Shown here: one piece after another, positions 1-8,262 of the stretch
Layout: every line of letters starts with the position of its first letter
How positions within the stretch are numbered: position 1 is the first letter of the stretch
DNA from: Planctomycetota bacterium
GTDB taxonomy: Bacteria > Planctomycetota > UBA8108 > UBA1146
Reading direction: 5' to 3'
DNA: 8,262 nucleotides
Assembly: GCA_002691835.1 (NCBI GenBank)
Contig: NZJA01000105.1
Coordinates: 1-8,262 of the forward strand
The notes under the pieces: model-generated
What the model saw: the letters and a program-made list of their open reading frames with translations, nothing else
Database searches by the model: none
Told to the model about the DNA's origin: nothing
Program-made: the position numbers and the translations under genes

Positions 1-50
1 TTGCCCATCTCCTTGAGGATCTGTCCGAGTGGCTGGGATGTCATGGCCAT
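1..50 (-). CDS. Partial GspE/PilB-type ATPase or related MshEN-domain protein (N-terminus only)
   Basis: Only the first 16 codons are in the window; the gene continues past the left edge. The visible peptide reads MAMTSQPLGQILKEMG, and the LGQILKEMG part matches the opening of an MshEN domain (pattern R/K-LG-x2-L-x3-G), which begins many GspE/PilB ATPases. The ATG at 48-50 is preceded by GAGGTGAGAA, a good ribosome binding site with a short spacer. A second in-frame ATG at 42-44 would place the same site at a more usual distance and cannot be excluded. The gene lies 48 bases after the stop of the complete ATPase gene, on the same strand, so the two are probably co-transcribed. Identity is inferred from very few residues: it could be a second ATPase or another protein with an MshEN domain. 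Confidence 0.6.
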   Translation of the reverse strand, partial: MAMTSQPLGQILKEMG

Positions 51-98
51 TTCTCACCTCACCGCCTTCACGGGACGGCACCGCTATGATGATTGAAT

Positions 99-1799
99 TT
101 ATCCGGCAAACTCTGAGGAGTGGGTCACTCGAAGGATCTCTTCAACAGAAGTAATTCCTGCGAGTAGTTTTCTGACCGCATCTTCCTGCAAAGTCACCAT
201 GCCTTCACTGCGAGCCTTGTTCCGCAGATCCTTTGACACTGACTTGTTGAAAGTCAGATCACGCAGATCTGGTGACATCTCCAGGAGCTCGTAAATTCCA
301 AGTCGCCCCTTGTAACCGCCTGAACACTTGTCGCAGCCCACCGGACGGAAAATCTCTTGTCCCTGAACTTCAGACGAGGTCAGACCGATCATTCGCAGTT
401 CTGTCTCTGCCGGCTCGTACGGCTCCTTGCAGGTACCGCAAAGTTTACGAATGAGTCTCTGTCCCATGATGGACAAGACCGCAGAAGCGACCAGGAACGG
501 CTTCACGCCCATATCAATCAGGCGGGTGAGTGCCGAAGGAGCATCATTCGTGTGAAGGGTTGAGAAGACCAAGTGACCCGTCAGGGCTGCCTGAATTGCA
601 GTATCTGCGGTTTCTCGATCTCGAATCTCACCGACGAGAATGATATTTGGAGCCTGACGCATCATGGCGCGCAGAATCCTTGAGAAATCGAGTCCGATTT
701 CGTGTCTCACCTCTGACTGATTGATTCCCGTGAGGTTGTATTCGATCGGGTGCTCAGCAGTAATGATCTTGGTGTCAGGCTTATTCAAATTCATCAAGGC
801 AGAGTAAAGAGTGGTCGTCTTACCCGAACCGGTCGGACCGGTGACGAGGAAGATTCCGTTGGGTCGCTTAATGATTCGGTTGAATCGCTTCAGGTCTGAT
901 TCGTGGAATCCCAACTTTTCAAGGTCTACCAGTCCGGCATCCTTGTCGAGAATCCTCATGACGATGCTTTCGCCATGAACTGTCGGAATCACTGAAACAC
1001 GAAGATCGATTTCCTTACCTTGAATCTTGATCTTGATACGGCCGTCTTGGGGTCTTCGCTTTTCAGCCATGTCCATTCGAGCCATGATTTTGACTCTGGA
1101 AAGAACGGGTCCCTGAAGTTTCTTCGGCGGGGAATCCATGATCTGGCAAACGCCATCGATCCGGTATCGCACCTGAAGGTGGTTCTCCATCGGTTCAACA
1201 TGAATATCAGAAGCCCCGGCTTTGAGAGCATTGGCAATGATCATGTGCACCAGCTTGATCACCGGTGCGTCATTCGCATCGGCATCCTCACCGGTGTAAT
1301 CCCCACGGCCAAACTCAACGTCATCATCCGAGCCGGCATCTGCACCAAGAACCGAATCGTAGCTTCCTGCCAAGCGGTAGTAGTCGTCCAATGCCTCTTC
1401 AACGGCATCCGGCATCGCCAGGGCACAATCGAGGTCCAACCCGAGAATGAAGCGAATGTTATCGAGCTTGAAGGCGTAGTCATCTGGATCGCTGATCGCA
1501 ACAACCAGCCGACGCTCACCTTTTTTGGCTACTGGGATAATCTGGTTCTCGATCGCAACTTCTTTAGGCACCAGATCAATGATGTCTTGGGGAATCACGT
1601 GCTTGCCCAGATTTGCAAAGGGCAGCTGATTGTGAATCGCAAGCGCTCTCGTGACCTGTTCCTGACTACACAGTTCCAGGTTGAGAAGGGCTTCTCCAAT
1701 GCGGCAGTTCTCTGCCTTGCCGTAGGCCAGAGCCTTTTGAATCTGGTCTTCGGTAGCCCAACCCTTTTCGACGAGGATCTCTCCGAGTTTTTTCTTCAT
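99..1799 (-). CDS. GspE/PilB family secretion or type IV pilus assembly ATPase, 566 aa
   Basis: This is a hexameric cytoplasmic ATPase that would power pilus or pseudopilus assembly (PilB) or type II secretion (GspE). Residues 1-145 form an MshEN-type N-terminal domain with two LG/IG-x2-L repeats. Residues 146-178 are an acidic linker. The ATPase core follows: Walker A GPTGSGKTT at 321-329, an Asp-box position reading TAEHPIEY at 347-354, Walker B IILVGEIRD at 386-394, and a His-box GHLVFSTLHTNDA at 408-420. A four-cysteine zinc site (C454, C457, C489, C492) is typical of GspE/PilB and absent from PilT. The ATG at 1797-1799 is chosen because purine-rich AAGGGAAGG ends six bases upstream and the MshEN pattern begins at once. 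The frame is open to a GTG at 1854-1856, but that start has no binding site and adds 19 unlikely residues. The Asp-box Asp appears as His350, which is unusual. Length fits the family. PilB and GspE cannot be separated without more of the operon. Confidence 0.95.
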   Translation of the reverse strand: MKKKLGEILVEKGWATEDQIQKALAYGKAENCRIGEALLNLELCSQEQVTRALAIHNQLPFANLGKHVIPQDIIDLVPKEVAIENQIIPVAKKGERRLVVAISDPDDYAFKLDNIRFILGLDLDCALAMPDAVEEALDDYYRLAGSYDSVLGADAGSDDDVEFGRGDYTGEDADANDAPVIKLVHMIIANALKAGASDIHVEPMENHLQVRYRIDGVCQIMDSPPKKLQGPVLSRVKIMARMDMAEKRRPQDGRIKIKIQGKEIDLRVSVIPTVHGESIVMRILDKDAGLVDLEKLGFHESDLKRFNRIIKRPNGIFLVTGPTGSGKTTTLYSALMNLNKPDTKIITAEHPIEYNLTGINQSEVRHEIGLDFSRILRAMMRQAPNIILVGEIRDRETADTAIQAALTGHLVFSTLHTNDAPSALTRLIDMGVKPFLVASAVLSIMGQRLIRKLCGTCKEPYEPAETELRMIGLTSSEVQGQEIFRPVGCDKCSGGYKGRLGIYELLEMSPDLRDLTFNKSVSKDLRNKARSEGMVTLQEDAVRKLLAGITSVEEILRVTHSSEFAG

Positions 1800-2080
1800 G
1801 CGTGGCCTTCCCTTGCAGGGCTTCGAACGGATCGAGACAGAATTCACGCGACACACTCATGACTTTGGAAGCCGACTGATCTTGCTGCCCCGACCTGATC
1901 TCCCGCAGGAGGAAAAATCGAGCAGGAGAAGTACCGGGGCCCGGCGCTGACGCCATGCAAATGGGACCTCTTCAGATCCAACACCTCGGTACTACCACCT
2001 CAGATTCCATCCAACTCGGATCGAACCCTGTCCTGATCAAGGGCGTGAATCAGAAGTATGGGACTTCCCCTGATCCAAGA

Positions 2081-2138
2081 TTCCTGACTCCAAAAATTCA
2101 TGACTTCAAATTCTTGACTTTAAATTCATGACTTCAGA
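2081..2138. repeat. Four-copy direct repeat, about 14-base unit
   Basis: The plus strand reads TTCATGACTTCAAA (2097-2110), TTCTTGACTTTAAA (2111-2124) and TTCATGACTTCAGA (2125-2138), back to back. A diverged 16-base copy TTCCTGACTCCAAAAA (2081-2096) precedes them. The constant core is TTC-N-TGACT. The array lies roughly 280-340 bases upstream of the ATPase start. It may be a simple slippage-generated repeat or a multi-site operator. No known factor is recognised. Confidence 0.75.
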
Positions 2139-2450
2139 CCCCGAAGCCCAGGCAGGCAAACCGTTCCGATTCAATCCGATCATGAATGCCGGGCAGGCCC
2201 AGAGGTCTTCAAGACCGCCGATCTGCCGCCATCTCATTCCCGGAATTGAAAAAACCGTGAAAAACGACTCGGGTCGCCTTTTCCGGCACTTTGGGGCTGA
2301 CAAAACTCCGTATTGAGGTTCCGTCAATCAATGATCGTAAGAGATCCCTGATCAGAGTCAAGAAAGCCCCCCAATCGACTTTTCGAGGCTCCAAGGGGGA
2401 TTTTCAGGGGCCGAAGGGGCCTTCTTCCAAGAAAGCCTTACCGGGGACCC

Positions 2451-2479
2451 TTGCCGCTCTGCGGTCAACGGTCTAGAAT
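2451..2479 (+). promoter_or_regulatory. Candidate sigma-70-type promoter, distal, for the lipoprotein gene
   Basis: TTGCCG (2451-2456, four of six consensus bases) and TAGAAT (2474-2479, five of six) are separated by exactly 17 bases. Transcription would start near 2486 and give a leader of about 265 bases that contains the hairpin cluster before the GTG at 2751. The match was found by eye, and such matches occur by chance. Confidence 0.35.
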
Positions 2480-2510
2480 CCCGCACTTCTGCTGTGTTTG
2501 GGATGGGAAT

Positions 2511-2572
2511 GGATTTCTTGAGGGAATCCTGAACCATGAACCGGATAGATCTGGTTAATGGCTGAAAACAGC
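2511..2572 (+). other. Cluster of three small hairpins in the presumed leader
   Basis: Three potential stem-loops lie end to end. The first is GGATTTC/GGAATCC with loop TTGAG (2511-2529, seven pairs, one G-U). The second is AACCGGA/TCTGGTT with loop TAGA (2539-2556, seven pairs, one G-U), extended by CCA/TGG across a two-by-two internal loop to 2534-2561. The third is GCTG/CAGC with loop AAAA (2561-2572). They share the G at 2561, so the outer part of the second competes with the third. None has a U-tract, so they are not intrinsic terminators. They could be a folded leader or part of a small RNA, but no known riboswitch is recognised. Confidence 0.35.
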
Positions 2573-2610
2573 GGGAATGACGTGTTAAGAATCTGTGTGT
2601 CAAAGAGTCC

Positions 2611-2634
2611 ATGATCGAATCAATGATCGAACCA
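2611..2634. repeat. Tandem 12-base direct repeat
   Basis: ATGATCGAATCA (2611-2622) is followed directly by ATGATCGAACCA (2623-2634), with one mismatch. A 12-base stretch that spans the junction, AATCAATGATCG, also occurs at 2326-2337. The repeat lies about 120 bases upstream of the lipoprotein start and could be a binding site or a chance duplication. Confidence 0.5.
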
Positions 2635-2696
2635 CAATAAGAGTCCAGCGGGACAGATTCCGCGAAGCTTGCCGCTCCGCATCAGCTTCTGTTCCT

Positions 2697-2725
2697 GTGA
2701 CAGATGGTGTCCCAGTGACACTAAT
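2697..2725 (+). promoter_or_regulatory. Candidate proximal promoter for the lipoprotein gene
   Basis: GTGACA (2697-2702, five of six) and ACTAAT (2720-2725, four of six) are 17 bases apart, placing a start near 2732 and a leader of about 20 bases. The second base of the -10 box, normally a conserved A, is C, which weakens the case. A small inverted repeat GTGTC/GACAC (2707-2721) sits in the spacer and could be an operator. Confidence 0.25.
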
Positions 2726-2739
2726 CCTCTGGAAGAATT

Positions 2740-2743
2740 GGAG
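2740..2743 (+). promoter_or_regulatory. Ribosome binding site that decides the lipoprotein start
   Basis: GGAG lies seven bases before the GTG at 2751-2753. No comparable site precedes the other in-frame GTG codons at 2595 and 2715, so it supports the 2751 start. Confidence 0.65.
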
Positions 2744-2750
2744 ACCCCTA

Positions 2751-3335
2751 GTGTCCAGTCTCAAAAACGTTGTTATCGCCCTTTTCTGCCTCGTTTACCT
2801 TGCCGGCTGTGCAGGCAACGAGGATTGGATCCGCCTTCGTCCCGATGCCAAATCGCCCTTCTCGGGAGTAGAGCAGCCGATAGAGAAGCCTTACACGGGT
2901 CAAGTCAGTGTCATCTACGGAACCTACGGTGATTACGAGGACAACCCTCAAAATCTCTCCGACGTCGACGGTTTCGGACTTTGGGTCAGCGCTCGTCCGA
3001 GCGAGTGGTACATCGCTCCCGAAATCGGATACCTCAATGCCACAGAAGACGATGGAGCATTGGGTGAAATCGATGACTCTGAATTCTTTTTCGGGGGACG
3101 CGTCACCGCCGAGTTGCCTTTCACACCATTCTCTGTGATCGGTGGTGGAGGTATCTCGCAACTGAAAGTTCGTGAATACGGCTTCAGTGCGGATGAGAGC
3201 GGAGTTTACTTCCATGCTGGAGCTCTGCTTCATCTTGGAGACAACGCACACCTCGGATTCGATTACCGCTTTACCACATACGACAATATTGCGGATCGCT
3301 CGAACTTCTCGATCATGACTGGTATCAACTGGTAG
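2751..3335 (+). CDS. Putative outer-membrane beta-barrel lipoprotein, 194 aa
   Basis: The N-terminus has a short n-region with Lys5, a hydrophobic stretch (residues 7-18) and the lipobox LAGC with Cys20, so signal peptidase II should cleave before Cys20 and lipid should be attached. The next residues (AGNED) form a tether. Residues 50-194 alternate polar and hydrophobic/aromatic residues in short strands joined by acidic loops rich in Gly, Asp and Asn. The protein ends FSIMTGINW; a terminal aromatic residue is typical of barrels inserted by BamA. The size suggests about eight strands, as in OmpW/OmpX-like proteins. The GTG at 2751 is chosen because of the GGAG at 2740 and the well-formed signal peptide; GTG at 2715 would give 206 residues. 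The gene is single, ends just before the shared terminator, and converges on the DUF1501 gene. I recognise no specific family, and function and ligand are unknown. Confidence 0.8.
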   Translation: MSSLKNVVIALFCLVYLAGCAGNEDWIRLRPDAKSPFSGVEQPIEKPYTGQVSVIYGTYGDYEDNPQNLSDVDGFGLWVSARPSEWYIAPEIGYLNATEDDGALGEIDDSEFFFGGRVTAELPFTPFSVIGGGGISQLKVREYGFSADESGVYFHAGALLHLGDNAHLGFDYRFTTYDNIADRSNFSIMTGINW

Positions 3336-3354
3336 GTAACGGTTGCGATAGATC

Positions 3355-3395
3355 AAAAAGGGCCCCGCACGGTGACCGTGCGGGGCCCTTTTTTT
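3355..3395. terminator. Strong bidirectional rho-independent terminator
   Basis: AAAAA then GGGCCCCGCACGG (3360-3372), loop TGA, then CCGTGCGGGGCCC (3376-3388) and seven T residues. The 13-pair G/C-rich stem is perfect and the flanking A and T runs extend it. It lies 19 bases after the lipoprotein stop and 33 bases after the DUF1501 stop on the other strand. With T-runs available in both directions (seven on plus, five on minus), it should stop transcripts from both convergent units. Confidence 0.95.
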
Positions 3396-3428
3396 GCCTA
3401 GATCCATGCCTAGATCGTTGAGTTTTCA

Positions 3429-4847
3429 TCAAGCGATGATGTCATTGACCACCCGACCGTGAACATCCGTAAGACGAAAATCACGTCCTGCATATCGGTA
3501 AGTTAATTTCTCATGGTCGATACCCAGCAAGTGCAACATCGTTGCATGCAAATCATGAACATGAACCTTATCGATCACTGCGTGGTATCCGAATTCATCT
3601 GTTTCACCATATGAGAAACCACTGCGAACACCTCCTCCGGCCATCCACATGGTGAATCCATGTGGATTGTGATCACGCCCAGTGCCATCCTGGGCCATTG
3701 GAGTTCGCCCAAACTCACCTCCCCAAAGCACCAGAGTGTCTTCAAGAAGACCCCGACTCTTCAGATCCTTAATCAAACCTGCGATCGGCTTATCCACTTC
3801 TTTAGCATTATTTGAATGATCCCTTTCGAGATTGGTGTGCTGATCCCATTTATATGAATGAGTGCACTGAATGAATCGAACCCCTGACTCTGCAAACCGA
3901 CGAGCCATCAAACATTGACGACCAAAGTTATCTGTGGGCTCTTCATCGATTCCATACATTTCGAGAGTCGCTTCTGATTCACCCGCAATATCCATCACTT
4001 CAGGAGCTTCCGTCTGCATCTGAAAAGCCAGCTCGAAAGAACGGATTCGTGCCTCAAGAGCATCATCTGTTTCTCGTTGCCCCAAATGCTCCAGGTTGAT
4101 GTCTTCCAACAAATCTAACTGAAGACGCTGAAGCCCTTCATTCCAGTGATCATTCTTCAAATGATGAATCGTGGCTTCCCTGGCTTTAACTCCAGCATGA
4201 CCAATCGGAGTCCCCTGATACCTTGCCGGAAGAAAACCACTCGACCAATTGTTGACTCCCCCATGGCCAAGAGTCGGACAAATCGTAATAAATCCTGGAA
4301 GATTTGAGTTTTCCTCGCCGAGCCCATATTGGATCCAACTTCCCATACTCGGGCGCACAAAGGTGTCACTCCCGGTATGCAACGCGAGAAGCGCTCCACC
4401 ATGTGCATCGTTGGTTCCGTGCAAACTTTTGATGAAGCACAGATCATCGACCATTTCGGCGACATGGGGAAACAAACTACTCGCCCACATGCCAGACTCA
4501 CCATGCTGGCGGAATTCCCAAGGAGAACGAAGAATCCCTCCATACTGACTCGGCTCTGCAAAAGTGACTCGGGGCAACGGAATCGATAGCGGCTTGCCGT
4601 GATCCTGAATCAGACGCGGCTTGTAGTCGAAAGTGTCCACTTGTGAAGGCCCGCCATGCATGAAGAGAAAAATGACTCTCTTCGCTCGGGGAGTGTGATG
4701 CGGACCGGTCGGAAGATCCGCAAAAAGGCTCGATGTCCCGAGGAGGCCTTCGAGTGCCAATGCACCGAAACCAGCACTGCAGCCTTTCAATAGGCTTCTG
4801 CGGGTTATCCCGCCATGTCCTCCATTAGCTCCAGGCTGAATGATCAA
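3429..4847 (-). CDS. DUF1501 family protein, Tat-exported, sulfatase/phosphatase-like, 472 aa
   Basis: DUF1501 proteins have an alkaline-phosphatase/sulfatase-type fold and usually sit beside PSD1 (DUF1549/DUF1553) genes, as here; their substrate is not established. Numbered from the proposed start, a twin-arginine signal TRRSLLKG (15-22) and a hydrophobic stretch to about 43 predict folded export. Family landmarks follow: RVIFLFMHGGPSQVDTFD (57-74), SLHGTNDAHGGA (141-152), WDQHTNLERDH (334-344), GGEFGRTP (376-383), GRDHNPHGF (390-398) and HVHDLHATMLHLLG (429-442). The His/Asp residues in these are candidate metal ligands. The length is normal. The TTG at 4845-4847 is chosen because GAGGAA precedes it by four bases, only eight bases lie between it and the upstream stop, and the Tat motif begins soon after. 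The frame stays open to a GTG at 4911-4913, which would overlap the upstream gene by 58 bases and bury the Tat signal behind extra residues. TTG at 4857-4859 is another, weaker option. Confidence 0.93.
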   Translation of the reverse strand: MIIQPGANGGHGGITRRSLLKGCSAGFGALALEGLLGTSSLFADLPTGPHHTPRAKRVIFLFMHGGPSQVDTFDYKPRLIQDHGKPLSIPLPRVTFAEPSQYGGILRSPWEFRQHGESGMWASSLFPHVAEMVDDLCFIKSLHGTNDAHGGALLALHTGSDTFVRPSMGSWIQYGLGEENSNLPGFITICPTLGHGGVNNWSSGFLPARYQGTPIGHAGVKAREATIHHLKNDHWNEGLQRLQLDLLEDINLEHLGQRETDDALEARIRSFELAFQMQTEAPEVMDIAGESEATLEMYGIDEEPTDNFGRQCLMARRFAESGVRFIQCTHSYKWDQHTNLERDHSNNAKEVDKPIAGLIKDLKSRGLLEDTLVLWGGEFGRTPMAQDGTGRDHNPHGFTMWMAGGGVRSGFSYGETDEFGYHAVIDKVHVHDLHATMLHLLGIDHEKLTYRYAGRDFRLTDVHGRVVNDIIA

Positions 4848-4851
4848 TTCG

Positions 4852-4855
4852 TTCC

Positions 4856-4857
<2 letters not shown>
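4852..4857 (-). promoter_or_regulatory. Ribosome binding site of the DUF1501 gene, overlapping the PSD1 stop
   Basis: On the minus strand the PSD1 stop and the site read TGAGGAACGAATTG: GAGGAA shares its GA with the TGA stop (4856-4858) and lies four bases before TTG. This arrangement suggests translational coupling and is the main reason for preferring the TTG start. Confidence 0.65.
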
Positions 4858-8152
<3,295 letters not shown>

Positions 8153-8192
8153 GATTCTCCGGTCGAAAATGGAACAGTGAGCTGAAAGCCTG

Positions 8193-8221
8193 ATTTTATC
8201 CTCCCTGATTCTTCCTGACCA
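8193..8221 (-). promoter_or_regulatory. Candidate promoter of the PSD1-DUF1501 operon
   Basis: On the minus strand TGGTCA (8221-8216, four of six) and TAAAAT (8198-8193, five of six) are 17 bases apart. Transcription would start near 8186, about 34 bases before the ATG. It is the best match in the 110 bases available upstream, found by eye. Confidence 0.4.
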
Positions 8222-8262
8222 GAACCATGCTCTCTCCCCTCAAGCCTTGCTTCCTGTCCATT

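Larger units (their letters stand above)
1800..2750. other. Long intergenic region between divergent genes, no convincing gene
   Basis: About 950 bases separate the minus-strand ATPase from the plus-strand lipoprotein. No open frame here has both a ribosome binding site and a recognisable protein. The most protein-like is a 58-codon plus-strand frame at 1955-2131 (begins MQMGPLQIQ), but it lacks a properly placed binding site and its end is made of the 14-base repeats. A good AGGAGG at 1907-1912 has no start codon after it. The region holds a 14-base repeat array (2081-2138), a perfect inverted repeat GGTCTT-C-AAGACC (2204-2216), a G/C-rich purine/pyrimidine stretch (2366-2424), a hairpin cluster (2511-2572), a 12-base tandem repeat (2611-2634) and two promoter candidates. 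The ATPase promoter should lie at its left side, but I find no good match on the minus strand. Confidence 0.7.

Noticed and set aside
1020..1862. 280-codon plus-strand open frame opposite the ATPase gene
   Set aside because: It is the antisense shadow of a gene with complete ATPase motifs; its translation has no recognisable domain.
2204..2216. Perfect inverted repeat GGTCTT-C-AAGACC
   Set aside because: It is a short isolated palindrome without a T-run, promoter or second copy nearby; too little to call an operator or terminator.
2284..2297. Sigma-54-like GGCAC...GGGGCT
   Set aside because: The GG and GC elements are nine bases apart instead of ten and the TTGC part is missing.
2128..2316. 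62-codon plus-strand frame in the intergenic region
   Set aside because: The ATG lies within the repeat array with no ribosome binding site, and the peptide is basic, Pro/Arg-rich and unlike any family I know.
2366..2424. Possible terminator from CCCCCC...GGGGG followed by TTTT, and the GGGGCC/GGGGCC pair after it
   Set aside because: The long arms pair over only five bases with a large loop, and the second pair forms a four-base core with wobble pairs; neither resembles the real terminator at 3355.
2748..3407. 219-codon minus-strand frame opposite the lipoprotein gene
   Set aside because: It runs through the terminator, has no binding site or known motif, and mirrors a gene with a clear lipoprotein signal.
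3396..3416. Short direct repeat GCCTAGATC, two copies 12 bases apart
   Set aside because: Nine bases in a short spacer after the terminator, with no associated gene or inverted copies; probably chance.

Overview
The window most likely comes from a Planctomycetota chromosome, or a close PVC-group relative. The main reason is the 3429-8152 gene pair: a PSCyt1/DUF1549/DUF1553 cytochrome-like protein followed by a DUF1501 protein. These families are strongly expanded in Planctomycetota and also occur in Verrucomicrobiota and some other marine lineages. The phylum call is an inference from protein families only; there is no rRNA or other marker here.

Layout. (1) Positions 1-1799, minus strand: two consecutive genes of the GspE/PilB secretion/type IV pilus ATPase class. 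One is complete (99-1799). The next starts at 50 and runs off the left edge after 16 codons; its visible N-terminus looks like the start of another MshEN domain. The 48-base gap suggests one operon that continues to the left. (2) Positions 1800-2750: a long stretch with no convincing gene. It holds a 14-base direct-repeat array, a 12-base tandem repeat, a cluster of small hairpins and two weak promoter candidates for the gene on its right. (3) Positions 2751-3335, plus strand: a 194-residue lipoprotein whose mature part looks like a small outer-membrane beta-barrel. (4) Positions 3355-3395: a very strong, symmetric terminator between convergent genes, serving both strands. (5) Positions 3429-8152, minus strand: a two-gene operon. 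A 1098-residue exported PSCyt1/PSCyt2(DUF1549)/PSD1(DUF1553) protein comes first. It is followed, 8 bases later, by a Tat-exported DUF1501 protein that probably starts at TTG, with its ribosome binding site overlapping the upstream stop codon.

How the genes work together. The ATPases would power assembly of a pilus or pseudopilus from the cytoplasmic face of the inner membrane. The PSD1/DUF1501 pair acts outside the cytoplasm and is translationally linked. The first protein carries two CxxCH motifs and an embedded region resembling a carbohydrate-binding module; the second has a sulfatase/alkaline-phosphatase-like pattern of His and Asp residues. The pair's biochemical role is not established, and polysaccharide handling is a reasonable inference. 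The lipoprotein has its own transcription unit and no visible functional link to its neighbours.

I see no CRISPR array, tRNA, rRNA, insertion sequence or phage gene. The least-explained parts are the PSD1/DUF1501 pair and the 950-base non-coding region.
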